Shown here piece after piece: positions 7,189 to 15,649 of a DNA stretch of 48,394 bases (position 1 is the first letter of the stretch; each line of letters opens with the position of its first letter). Where the stretch lies: assembly GCA_012026935.1 (NCBI GenBank), contig VEPI01000065.1, positions 1-48,394 on the forward strand, in the 5' to 3' direction. Position numbers and translations under genes: made by a program. The DNA is from Melioribacter sp. GTDB lineage: Bacteria; Bacteroidota; Ignavibacteria; Ignavibacteriales; Melioribacteraceae. A model generated the notes under the pieces. It made no database searches and was not told the origin of the DNA. It saw only the letters and a program-made list of their open reading frames with translations.

Positions 7189-8265
7189 ATGTCAACACAG
7201 AAAATCAGTCTTAAAAATTTTCTTTTGGTTATGATTATTTTCATCATTGTCTCCGCATTTGATTTATTCCCGCAAAAAAAAGAAATATTAATTCCTAAAA
7301 CCTCTCAGCAAGTTATTTACGGAAAGATTACAGATCAATACGGTAAACCGTTGATTGCCCAAGTGCAAGTCTGGTATTATCCGTTAACCAAAGTTGTTAT
7401 GCCGTTCGGAGATAAAGTTCAAGGAAGGACGGACAACTTAATTCAAATGGCATATTCTACCAAGGATGGATACTATTCTGTAAAAGTTCCTGCCGATACA
7501 ATTGTTTTAATAATTACGAAGGGACCGGAATGGAGTTTGGTAAAAGAAAAATTTGCCATAAAAGAAAAAGAGTTTAACGGAATCGAATACAATGTTTCAT
7601 TAAAAAAATTATATGACATAAGTAAACTTGGTTGGTTTTCAGGCGACACTCATCATCATAGTATTTACAGCGACGGACATCAGAATCCTTCGGAAATAGC
7701 TCAAGCGATGAAAGGCGTTGGTTTATCATGGGGAATGCTTACAGATCATAACTCGGATACCGGGAAAAAAGAATGGCTCGGAAATAAAACACAAGATTTT
7801 ATTCCTATTGCCGGTTGTGAAATATCTACGGAAGCTTCGATGTCATCTATTGAAAATGGCTACGGACATCTCAACCAAACATTTATTAATAGAATGAACG
7901 GGAAAAATGTTGACAATCCGAATATTTGGGCGCGGGCAATTTTCGACGACAGCAAAGATGTACAAAATATGATTGATCTTACTCATCAACAGAACGGATT
8001 GATAGCGGTGAATCATCCGTTTCAAGCTTGGGACTGGGCAGGAAGATATAAATCATGGGGCAAAATAAAATACTTAGATGCTATTGAAGTATGGAACGGT
8101 GAACCGCCTCATTCATTTACTTATAATGATTGGGATACTGCACATACTAACATAAATACGCTCGCTGTTCATGCGTGGTTCTCATATTTAAATGAGGGGA
8201 ACAAAATTTCCGGAATCGCCGGGTCGGACTGTCATGATATTTATGGAACGACTTCTTATCCCTAA
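7189..8265 (+). CDS. Exported PHP-domain phosphoesterase (CehA/McbA-like), truncated by an in-frame stop
   Basis: The start at 7189 is chosen because GGAGACGG (7175-7182) serves as its SD; the ATG at 7174 overlaps that SD. The product is 358 residues, with a signal peptide (about residues 10-32, ending LFPQ), then a carboxypeptidase-like beta domain (about 40-140) beginning VIYGKITDQYGKPL. A PHP metallo-phosphoesterase domain follows, with GDTHHHSIYSDGH, LTDHNSDTG, NHPFQAWDW and GSDCHD as metal ligands. All PHP motifs lie before TAA 8263-8265. The same frame continues open for 195 more codons with family-like sequence, so the native protein was about 554 residues. An exported phosphodiesterase or phosphatase here could dephosphorylate or cleave a nucleotide before import. 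Confidence 0.75.
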   Translation: MSTQKISLKNFLLVMIIFIIVSAFDLFPQKKEILIPKTSQQVIYGKITDQYGKPLIAQVQVWYYPLTKVVMPFGDKVQGRTDNLIQMAYSTKDGYYSVKVPADTIVLIITKGPEWSLVKEKFAIKEKEFNGIEYNVSLKKLYDISKLGWFSGDTHHHSIYSDGHQNPSEIAQAMKGVGLSWGMLTDHNSDTGKKEWLGNKTQDFIPIAGCEISTEASMSSIENGYGHLNQTFINRMNGKNVDNPNIWARAIFDDSKDVQNMIDLTHQQNGLIAVNHPFQAWDWAGRYKSWGKIKYLDAIEVWNGEPPHSFTYNDWDTAHTNINTLAVHAWFSYLNEGNKISGIAGSDCHDIYGTTSYP

Positions 8266-8853
8266 GGAGAACATTACTGGACAATTACGACTGGTAATCC
8301 AAGAACGTATGCCTATTGCGGAAAATTATCAGAGACAAATATTAAATCTGCAATTAAGAAAGGAAATTTATTTCTTACTTCAAACTTCGGTCCTCTTCTT
8401 TTATTAACTGTAAATGGAAAAATTCCAGGTGATGTAATAAGAACAACGAGTGATGGAAAAATCAAGATCAGTGTTAATGTTTTGGCAAATCAACAACTCT
8501 TAAAAACCGAAGATGGCGTTAGAATAATTTTTAACGGAGAAACAATTAAGAAGTTTACAACAGATGTTTCCTATATCTACAGCGATAGCACCACTATTAT
8601 ATTAGATAAAGACGGCTGGATTCTAGCAGAAGCATTCGGGCAATGGCCGATGTATTCTATAACTAATCCTGTATTTATTGATCTGCCTCCATACGGAGAT
8701 TTTATAAAAACCAAATGGATAGATCCTGCTGAAGCTACAGAGTGGAATCAATTTCGACAGCATCCTGGAATTAATCTCTTAAACGGACCTACAAGCTGGA
8801 AAGACACAAAGGATTCTGCTATTAATATAAAAACTAAACAGCAACCCAACTAA
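8266..8853 (+). pseudogene. 3' remainder of the PHP-domain phosphoesterase gene, after the in-frame stop
   Basis: Codons directly after TAA 8263-8265 stay in the same frame and read GEHYWTITTGNPRTYAYC, then TNIKSAIKKGNLFLTSNFGP, and end at TAA 8851-8853. The pattern SAIKKGNLFLTSNFGPLL is the usual segment after the PHP core in CehA-like proteins, followed by a beta-rich C-terminal domain. A single base substitution in one codon, a sequencing error or stop read-through would explain the arrangement. No convincing start codon with an SD restarts translation; the bases TAAGGAG at the stop look like an SD, but no in-frame ATG follows closely. The next gene starts 20 bases downstream. Confidence 0.7.
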
Positions 8854-8872
8854 ACCAAGACAGGAGGATGTA

Positions 8873-10753
8873 ATGAAAAGTACGAAACTATTTCTAACTT
8901 TTTTACTTGTGGCTTTTGTTTTTGGAGGATTAATATTTGCTCAAGAGACAAAAGAAGAAGTAAAGACTAACAAAGAAGTTGTCTCAGCGCAATCATTATC
9001 CAAAGAAACAAACGCAGAAGATATGGCTGAAGCTCTAAAAGCAATTCCGGGTGTCTATATTCGTTCCGGCCAAATTAATATTCGCGATGCAACTTCGAAC
9101 AAGATTTTAATTTTAATGGATGGGCAAAGAATGAATAATGCTCAAAGCGGCGGATATGATGTTACCACTATTCCAATTGATGCTATTGAGACAGTTGAAG
9201 TTCTACGTGGAGGGAATTCGGCTCGTTACGGCGCTGATGCAGTAGGTGGTGTTGTAAATTTCATAACAAAAAAAGCAAAAGAAGTATCAAAAATGGATAT
9301 TGGTTTAAGAGCTACTTACGGATCATTCAATTCTCAATTTTATAATGTTTATACTTCAAATACAGTGAATGATTTCAATTATTATCTGTCATACAAACGA
9401 AGACAGAGCGACGGAGATTTTAAGTATATTGACTTCTATGGTCTAGAACAAACAAGACAGAATAATTATTCTAAAGGGGACGATGGTCTTGTAAAAGTTG
9501 GTTATAAATTACAAGAAAATTCAAATTTACTTTTCACGGGACAATTAGGACAATCAGAAATTGGTTCCCCTGGCAGTGTAAAAGGACTGAAAAATTTTGC
9601 AAGTGTGACACCTCATGCAATTACCCGAACAAATAATTCATATTTTAATCTTAATTACAGTACGAAAGAAATATTTGGGAAAGCTGATCTTAATGCCAAT
9701 GGTTATTATCAATATTTCAGAACAAGGTATGACGACCCTGATACCTGGGGTGGGCCAACAAAAAGTGATCATAAAGTCAATGCATATGGATTAGAATTAT
9801 CTCAAAATAATTCCCTCAGTGATTTGATTAGCCTAACCTATGGTTATGCATATCGTCATGATAATGCAAACAGCACATCTGTTGGTGATAAAAACCGCAG
9901 TACTCATAGTGCACATCTTTCTACCAACATTGGTTTTAAGAATGTAGAATTCCTTTTCGATAATATTTCTATTGTTCCTGCCGTTCGTTATGATGCTTCT
10001 TCTGATTTCGATAAAGTATTTAGTCCGAAGATTAGTTTTATGCTTGCAAGTACAGATGCTTATGCATTTAATATTAGCACTCACTGGAGTAAATCATACA
10101 GAGCACCAACATTTAATGATTTATGGTGGCCGGAAGATGCATACACTGTCGGAAATCCAAATGTAAAACCAGAATACGGTACAACCATCGAATTAGGTTA
10201 CGGCATTACTTTACCATTTATCAATACGCAGATAAGAATGAATTATTTCAATAGTGATATAACTGATCAAATTATCTGGGCCCCAAGAGCATCGGATAAC
10301 AAATGGATGCCTACAAACGTAGATAGATCACTTACAAGCGGACTTGAGTCATATATTGGAGTAAAATTCTTTGAAAGCAAATTAAAAGTTGAGGTTAATC
10401 ATACCTATATGGATGCTCGGGATAAAAGCGGAAAAACCAATGATGGCAAACTATTAATCTATCGTCCATTTCATAAAATTGATTTTAACACAGCACTCAC
10501 TATAGACATTTTTGAGGTTAATGTTAATTATCAATTCCTCAGTGCTCGTTATGTGAATACAACAAATACTGCGGCTTTACCCGATGTCAGCCGATGGAAT
10601 ATGAATGTTGGAGCTAATCCTAATTTATTTGATTTGAAGTGGATGGTGAGACTGGATGTAAATAATTTATTTAATAAGGATTATCGTTTGAACGATGGTT
10701 ATCCATTACCGGGCAGAGAAATAAGAATGACTATAGGATTAAGCTTGCGGTAA
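8873..10753 (+). CDS. TonB-dependent outer-membrane receptor, BtuB-like
   Basis: A 626-residue receptor with a signal peptide ending LIFAQ and a strong SD (AGGAGG) before the ATG. The plug domain begins almost at once (AEDMAEALKAIPGVYIR) and includes KILILMDGQRMNNAQ, IETVEVLRGGNSARYG and AVGGVVNFITKK. The 22-strand barrel ends with the outer-membrane signal GREIRMTIGLSLR. The plug and extracellular motifs (for example YRAPTFNDLWWPED and GNPNVKPEYG) resemble BtuB/CirA-type receptors. It lacks the carboxypeptidase-like N-terminal domain of its neighbour and I see no clear TonB box. Together with the binding protein and ECF system it would give the outer-membrane step of uptake. Confidence 0.88.
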   Translation: MKSTKLFLTFLLVAFVFGGLIFAQETKEEVKTNKEVVSAQSLSKETNAEDMAEALKAIPGVYIRSGQINIRDATSNKILILMDGQRMNNAQSGGYDVTTIPIDAIETVEVLRGGNSARYGADAVGGVVNFITKKAKEVSKMDIGLRATYGSFNSQFYNVYTSNTVNDFNYYLSYKRRQSDGDFKYIDFYGLEQTRQNNYSKGDDGLVKVGYKLQENSNLLFTGQLGQSEIGSPGSVKGLKNFASVTPHAITRTNNSYFNLNYSTKEIFGKADLNANGYYQYFRTRYDDPDTWGGPTKSDHKVNAYGLELSQNNSLSDLISLTYGYAYRHDNANSTSVGDKNRSTHSAHLSTNIGFKNVEFLFDNISIVPAVRYDASSDFDKVFSPKISFMLASTDAYAFNISTHWSKSYRAPTFNDLWWPEDAYTVGNPNVKPEYGTTIELGYGITLPFINTQIRMNYFNSDITDQIIWAPRASDNKWMPTNVDRSLTSGLESYIGVKFFESKLKVEVNHTYMDARDKSGKTNDGKLLIYRPFHKIDFNTALTIDIFEVNVNYQFLSARYVNTTNTAALPDVSRWNMNVGANPNLFDLKWMVRLDVNNLFNKDYRLNDGYPLPGREIRMTIGLSLR

Positions 10754-10783
10754 CATTAAATATGGTTACAATTTAATTCAACT

Positions 10784-10822
10784 GAAATGCACGGTGAAAT
10801 ATTCCGTGCATTTCTCTTGTTT
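10784..10822 (+). terminator. Rho-independent-type terminator between the two TonB receptor genes
   Basis: GAAATGCACGG (10784-10794) and CCGTGCATTTC (10804-10814) form a perfect 11-bp stem around a 9-base loop, followed by TCTTGTTTTAAT. It sits 31 bases after the first receptor stop and 55 bases before the next start. It probably ends or attenuates transcription of the first half of the island, so the second half may have its own promoter or depend on read-through. Confidence 0.72.
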
Positions 10823-10868
10823 TAATTTACGTTTTATGTAAAATGAAAACTAAGATGAGGAAAAAGAA

Positions 10869-13082
10869 ATGAAAGCCTCAATCATAAAAATCACCATAAT
10901 ATTTTTATCCATTCTTATTTGTAGTCAGTCGCTTGCACAGAATGGTAATTCAATTAGCGGTACAGTCAAGGATGAGAAAACAGGAGAGGTACTTTTAGGT
11001 GCGAATGTTTATCTGAAAGGAACGCATATAGGCAGTGCTGCCAACGAATACGGAACCTACTCGGTAACACAAGTACCTGCCGGTAAATGGACTGTTGTTT
11101 GCAGTATGCTGAATTATGTTAAACAAGAACGTGAAATAAATATTGGTGGAGACACCAATATAACAATTGACTTTTTACTGAAGAATGATGAATTAACTTT
11201 TTCCGAAGTTGTAATTACAGCAACCCGTAATGAAGCGCTCGTCACTTCTATTTCGGTTGCTACCGAAGTATTAACAACAGCAAAACTTGCAGAGTCGAAT
11301 GCAAAAAATGTCGGCGAGGCCCTTTCTTCAATCGGTGGATCATTAATAAAATCTTACGGGGCTTTGGGTTCATTAGAATCTATTTCGCTCCGCGGCTCAA
11401 CCGATTCTCAAGTTTTAGTTTTAATTGATGGTCAACGTTTGAACAATGCCCAACAGGCTTCCGTGGATATGAGTACGATCCCAATTGATTTGATTGAACG
11501 GATTGAAGTTGTTAAAGGCGGTCACGCTGCGTTGTATGGAAGCGATGCTGTAGGAGGAGTAATAAATATTATAACCAAATCTATGGCGAAAAAAAATCTT
11601 CTGAACTACAGGGCAAATGGGACATTCGGTTCATTCAGTACGCGAGTATATGATGCCTCAGTCGGACAGGGTATTGGCAATTTCGATTACTTTGCATCGT
11701 ATAATAGAACTCAATCCGATGGAAATTTTGAATACGTGAATAAGAAGGGAATTAAAACAAATTTGATTAATGCTGATACGAAATCGGATAACATTTTTTT
11801 GAAAGCGGGTTATTCCTTTTATGATCATTCGCGCCTATCGGCATTTCATAAATATCGTGAATCGAATAACGGTTCGCCCGGTTCTGTGGATTATCCTAAT
11901 TTGACAGCGAGAAATAAAATAATCAATAACCATACGAGTCTGACTTATGAAGGACTCACATTTGGTCCCTTTGCTTTCAATCTCAATACTTATTTGATGA
12001 AAGATGAACATTTCTATATTAATCCGGAAGCATATGGTGGTATTGAAGTAAGCATGTATAATAGCCAAGCATTAGGTGCCTTGTTACAAGTATTTACTGA
12101 TCTCAATGAATATGGCCTGCTCTCTTATGGATACGAATTCCGGCAGGATGATCTTCAAAGTAAACGATTGGTTAAGGATATTGAAATACCGTTCATCGGT
12201 AATCATTTACGAAATGTTCACAGTTTTTATTTTCAAAATGATTGGAGTTATAATGTTGATCAGCTATGGAAATTAACCGTTGTGCCGGCTGTGCGTCTTG
12301 ATAGTTATCCCGAATCGGGAATCGGTTCTCAATTTTCTCCTAAAGTAGGAATAACTTTAAGTCGTAACGATGAATGGCGCGGGTCAATTAGAGGAAATAT
12401 CGGAAGAGTCTTCAGAGCCCCTACTTATAATGATCTTTACTGGCCGGAAGATACGTGGACAGTTGGTAATCCGAACTTAAGACCTGAAAAAGGTATTACT
12501 TATGATTTCGGATTTATTGCTCAATTTGTTACAATGGGCAGTTGGAGTATAGAGGCAACATATTTTGCAAGCAAGCTCGAAGATTTAATCCTGTGGGCTT
12601 CAACCACTGCTAAATGGACACCGACAAATGTTGCCAAAGCAAGTATCACCGGTATTGAATCAAAAATTACCTGGAGAGGATTTGATAATGTGTTAAAGAT
12701 TCAAGGATCGTACACTTATATGAGTGCAAAAGATGATAGTGAGAATCTAACAACATCCGGGAAATATTTAATCTACAGACCAAAAGATAAATTCGATTTT
12801 TTATTCAATATAAATTATGGAATAGCTTCTCTAAATCTCTTCTATGATTATGTCGGAAAAAGGTTTCATGATGCCGATAATAAAATTGAAATGGACAGCT
12901 ATAGTTTGATTAATGCAAACATTGGTCTCACTCCAAATCTTTTTGGCGTTAATTTTAATTTCAGGTTGGAGGTGAACAATCTTGGTGACAAAGAATTACA
13001 GATTATCAAAGGATCTCCGGTACCCGGAAGAGAAATTAGATTCTCGGTCGGTCTAGGCGGATCTATTACCGGTCTAAATTAA
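10869..13082 (+). CDS. TonB-dependent receptor with carboxypeptidase-like N-terminal domain, BtuB-like
   Basis: A 737-residue outer-membrane receptor. Order: signal peptide (to SLAQ, about residue 23), a carboxypeptidase-regulatory-like beta domain (about 28-110; ISGTVKDEKTGEVLLGANVY), then plug (EVVITATRNEA, VLVLIDGQRLNNAQQ, IERIEVVKGGHAALYG, AVGGVINIITK) and barrel ending GREIRFSVGLGGS. The barrel is clearly paralogous to the preceding receptor: both carry FRAPTYNDLYWPED/YRAPTFNDLWWPED and VGNPN followed by KPE or RPE. The EVVITATR stretch is the usual TonB-box-like region in Bacteroidota receptors. Two related receptors in one cluster suggest two forms of one ligand or two ligands imported by the same route. 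Confidence 0.9.
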   Translation: MKASIIKITIIFLSILICSQSLAQNGNSISGTVKDEKTGEVLLGANVYLKGTHIGSAANEYGTYSVTQVPAGKWTVVCSMLNYVKQEREINIGGDTNITIDFLLKNDELTFSEVVITATRNEALVTSISVATEVLTTAKLAESNAKNVGEALSSIGGSLIKSYGALGSLESISLRGSTDSQVLVLIDGQRLNNAQQASVDMSTIPIDLIERIEVVKGGHAALYGSDAVGGVINIITKSMAKKNLLNYRANGTFGSFSTRVYDASVGQGIGNFDYFASYNRTQSDGNFEYVNKKGIKTNLINADTKSDNIFLKAGYSFYDHSRLSAFHKYRESNNGSPGSVDYPNLTARNKIINNHTSLTYEGLTFGPFAFNLNTYLMKDEHFYINPEAYGGIEVSMYNSQALGALLQVFTDLNEYGLLSYGYEFRQDDLQSKRLVKDIEIPFIGNHLRNVHSFYFQNDWSYNVDQLWKLTVVPAVRLDSYPESGIGSQFSPKVGITLSRNDEWRGSIRGNIGRVFRAPTYNDLYWPEDTWTVGNPNLRPEKGITYDFGFIAQFVTMGSWSIEATYFASKLEDLILWASTTAKWTPTNVAKASITGIESKITWRGFDNVLKIQGSYTYMSAKDDSENLTTSGKYLIYRPKDKFDFLFNINYGIASLNLFYDYVGKRFHDADNKIEMDSYSLINANIGLTPNLFGVNFNFRLEVNNLGDKELQIIKGSPVPGREIRFSVGLGGSITGLN

Positions 13083-13113
13083 TTTTACTTTTACTGAACT
13101 GAAGGGGATAATT

Positions 13114-14319
13114 ATGGAAAATGATTTTGTTGTACGAGATATTAGTCTTGCTTCGAAAGGAAATCAATTAATAGAATGGGTATCTAAGTGGATGCCCGTT
13201 CTTGATAATTTATATCAGCAGTATAAAACTGAAAATGTTTTTAGGAATAAAAAAGTAGCATTGTGTATCCATCTTGAAGCAAAGACAGCCTATCTAGCAT
13301 TAACAATAAAAAAATTAGGTGCAGAAGTTTGGGTTACCAGCAGCAATCCATTATCAGCAAAAGATGAAGTGGCTGCAGCACTTGCGAAAAACGGGGTTCA
13401 TGTCTATGCAAAACATGCCGCAAGCAAAGATGAGTATTGGTCTTTTCTTGGATCAATACTAAAAAATAATATGGATGTAACGGTTGATGACGGCGGTGAT
13501 ATTTGTGAATATTTACATACTCATCCGGAATACGGCAAAAATCTAAAAGGAATTTGTGAAGAGACAACGACAGGTGTTAACCGTTTAAAAGAATTGGAAA
13601 AATCCGGTAAACTACTTTATCCCTCCATTGCGGTTAATGATGCAAAATCCAAACACCTTTTTGATAACAGGTATGGTACAGGCCAGTCTACGTGGACTGC
13701 AATTACTCAATTAACAAATATGAATATAGCAGGTAAGGCTGTTGTTGTAGCCGGTTACGGATGGGTTGGTCGGGGTGTAGCAGCACGAGCACAGGGCATG
13801 GGGGCAGAAGTAATTATAACTGAAATTGATCCGTGGAAAGCTCTTGAAGCAAGAATGGATGGACATCGTGTAATGACTATGTTAGATGCTTCTTTTTTGG
13901 GAGACTTTTTTGTAACTACAACTGGTTTCAGTAATATTATTAGAATGGAACATATCGAGCGTATGAAGAACGGTGCCTTCTTATCAAATGCAGGCCATTT
14001 CGATTTTGAAATTGATATTCCATCCTTGAAGAAAGAAGCAAAATCATTTAAAGTTGTACGCGATGAAGTTGAAGAATATATTCTGCCTAACGAAAAGAAA
14101 GTTTATGTTCTTGCACGTGGAGGAATAATTAATATTGCCGGAGGACTTGGACATCCTGCAGATATTATGGATCTATCATTCTCAGTACAATTGGGATGTC
14201 TTCATTTTTTACTCTCAACTAAAGATTTGGTGCCAAAGGTTTATAAAGTTCCAACTGAGATTGACAGACTTGTTACTGAAGAAAAATTAAAAGTGGAAGG
14301 GATTACAATAGACAAATAA
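13114..14319 (+). CDS. S-adenosylhomocysteine/S-inosylhomocysteine hydrolase-like protein, short form
   Basis: A 401-residue NAD-dependent hydrolase of the SAHase family. Seen: the substrate-domain block HLEAKTAYLALTIKKLGAEV followed by SSNPLSAKDEVAAAL, then DDGGDI, CEETTTGVNRL, NDAKSKHLFDNRYGTGQST, the NAD site GYGWVGRG, NAGHFDFEID and GHPADIMDLSF. It is shorter than typical bacterial SAHases and ends at VEGITIDK with no C-terminal Lys-Tyr tail, resembling archaeal-type enzymes, some of which prefer S-inosylhomocysteine after deamination. Its partners are a nucleoside transporter (18 bases downstream) and an adenosine-deaminase-family gene, a logical pair for deamination plus hydrolysis of SAH or 5'-modified adenosines. 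The exact substrate cannot be told from sequence. Confidence 0.85.
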   Translation: MENDFVVRDISLASKGNQLIEWVSKWMPVLDNLYQQYKTENVFRNKKVALCIHLEAKTAYLALTIKKLGAEVWVTSSNPLSAKDEVAAALAKNGVHVYAKHAASKDEYWSFLGSILKNNMDVTVDDGGDICEYLHTHPEYGKNLKGICEETTTGVNRLKELEKSGKLLYPSIAVNDAKSKHLFDNRYGTGQSTWTAITQLTNMNIAGKAVVVAGYGWVGRGVAARAQGMGAEVIITEIDPWKALEARMDGHRVMTMLDASFLGDFFVTTTGFSNIIRMEHIERMKNGAFLSNAGHFDFEIDIPSLKKEAKSFKVVRDEVEEYILPNEKKVYVLARGGIINIAGGLGHPADIMDLSFSVQLGCLHFLLSTKDLVPKVYKVPTEIDRLVTEEKLKVEGITIDK

Positions 14320-14337
14320 TCATACAGAGGTTTTGCT

Positions 14338-15648
14338 ATGGACTTATCAAGAGTATTTAACGTTTTGGGAATTCCGATTTTAATGCTGATGGCATGGCTT
14401 GTCTCAACAAATAGAAAAGTTGTTAACTGGCGCGTTATCATTTGGGGTCTTGGAATTGAATTAATCTTTGCATTGTTTGTATTTGTTCTACCGGTTGGCA
14501 CGCAAGCTTTTCTCGTTGTAAATAATATTGTTAATAGTGTTCTTGATAGCGCAACTTACGGGACACAATTTGTATTCGGAAGATTAGCGTTAGGACCGGG
14601 AACAATCTCTCCATCAGGTGAAACCTCCCTTGGTTTTATTTTAGCTTTTCAGGGGCTAGCAGTTATTATTTTCTTTGCCGCTCTTGTTGGTGTACTTTAC
14701 TACACCGGAATTATGAGCAGAATCATCAGACTGTTTTCTTATGTCTTCTCTAAACTGATGAGAATAAGCGGCGCAGAGTCGTTATGTGCATCGTCAAGTG
14801 TATTTGTAGGCGTTGAAGCTGGATTAATAATTAAACCTTACTTAAGTAGAATGACCCGTTCCGAATTAAATACAATTCTTACGGCGGGAATGGCGACTAT
14901 CGCATCAAGTATGTTAGCCGCATACATTATGATTTTGAAAGGCACCTTTCCTACAATTGCAGGACATCTTGTATCGGCATCTATCATGAATATTCCGGCG
15001 GCAATTATCATGTCGAAAATTCTTTGCCCTGAAACCGATACTCCCGAAACAGTCGGACAGCAAGTTAAATTATCATACGAAAGAGAAAGCAGTTTATTTG
15101 AGGCAATCATTAATAATGCTAACTCAGGAGTAAAATTGGTTGTAGGAATTGGAACACTTCTGCTTGCGGTTCTCGGTTTAATGGCATTGGCAGATAAAAT
15201 TTTTGTTTTGGTAGGAACTCAGTTAAATAGTTGGTTCTCAATTAACGTTGATTGGACCTTGAAAGGTTTACTTGGATATTTGTTCTACCCCTTTACTCTT
15301 GTGATTGGAGTTCCATTTAACGATGCAATTCCCGCTGCTAAGTTAATCGGCGAGCGGTTGATTCTTACTGAAGTAACTGCTTTTCAGGATCTGGCAACCC
15401 AATTTTCTTCTGCGACACCAATTTCTCCGCGTGCGGCAGTAATGGTTACTTATGCTTTAACCGGTTTTGCACATGTTGCATCTGTTGCTATCTATGTTGG
15501 CGGTTACATAGCACTTGCACCTAATAAGATGAAAGATATGACTTCACTTGGTTTTCGTGCATTATTGGGTGCAACTCTTGCATGCTTATTAACAGCTTGC
15601 TTTGCCGGTTTATTTTTCAGTAACAATTCGATCTTGTTAGGTCAATAA
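14338..15648 (+). CDS. Concentrative nucleoside transporter (CNT/NupC family)
   Basis: A 436-residue inner-membrane symporter with a repeated hydrophobic architecture of about ten segments. CNT hallmarks are visible: LGFILAFQGLAVIIFFAALVG, typed as the FQGLAVIIFFAALVG segment, then SGAESLCASSSVFVGVEAGL (equivalent to the nucleoside/cation-binding GxxES...QTEAP region, here VEA), and in the second half GVPFNDAIPAAKLIGERL and SSATPISPRAAVMVTYALTGFA, whose SP and tyrosine residues match the C-terminal binding loop. CNTs import nucleosides with Na+ or H+. It lies between the SAHase-like gene and the deaminase and would supply both with nucleoside substrate. Confidence 0.9.
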   Translation: MDLSRVFNVLGIPILMLMAWLVSTNRKVVNWRVIIWGLGIELIFALFVFVLPVGTQAFLVVNNIVNSVLDSATYGTQFVFGRLALGPGTISPSGETSLGFILAFQGLAVIIFFAALVGVLYYTGIMSRIIRLFSYVFSKLMRISGAESLCASSSVFVGVEAGLIIKPYLSRMTRSELNTILTAGMATIASSMLAAYIMILKGTFPTIAGHLVSASIMNIPAAIIMSKILCPETDTPETVGQQVKLSYERESSLFEAIINNANSGVKLVVGIGTLLLAVLGLMALADKIFVLVGTQLNSWFSINVDWTLKGLLGYLFYPFTLVIGVPFNDAIPAAKLIGERLILTEVTAFQDLATQFSSATPISPRAAVMVTYALTGFAHVASVAIYVGGYIALAPNKMKDMTSLGFRALLGATLACLLTACFAGLFFSNNSILLGQ

Positions 15649-15649
15649 A

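Noticed and set aside
8192-8407. Separate short + strand gene across the PHP stop codon
   Set aside because: It is in another frame from the conserved PHP sequence and shows no domain; the in-frame continuation explains the region.
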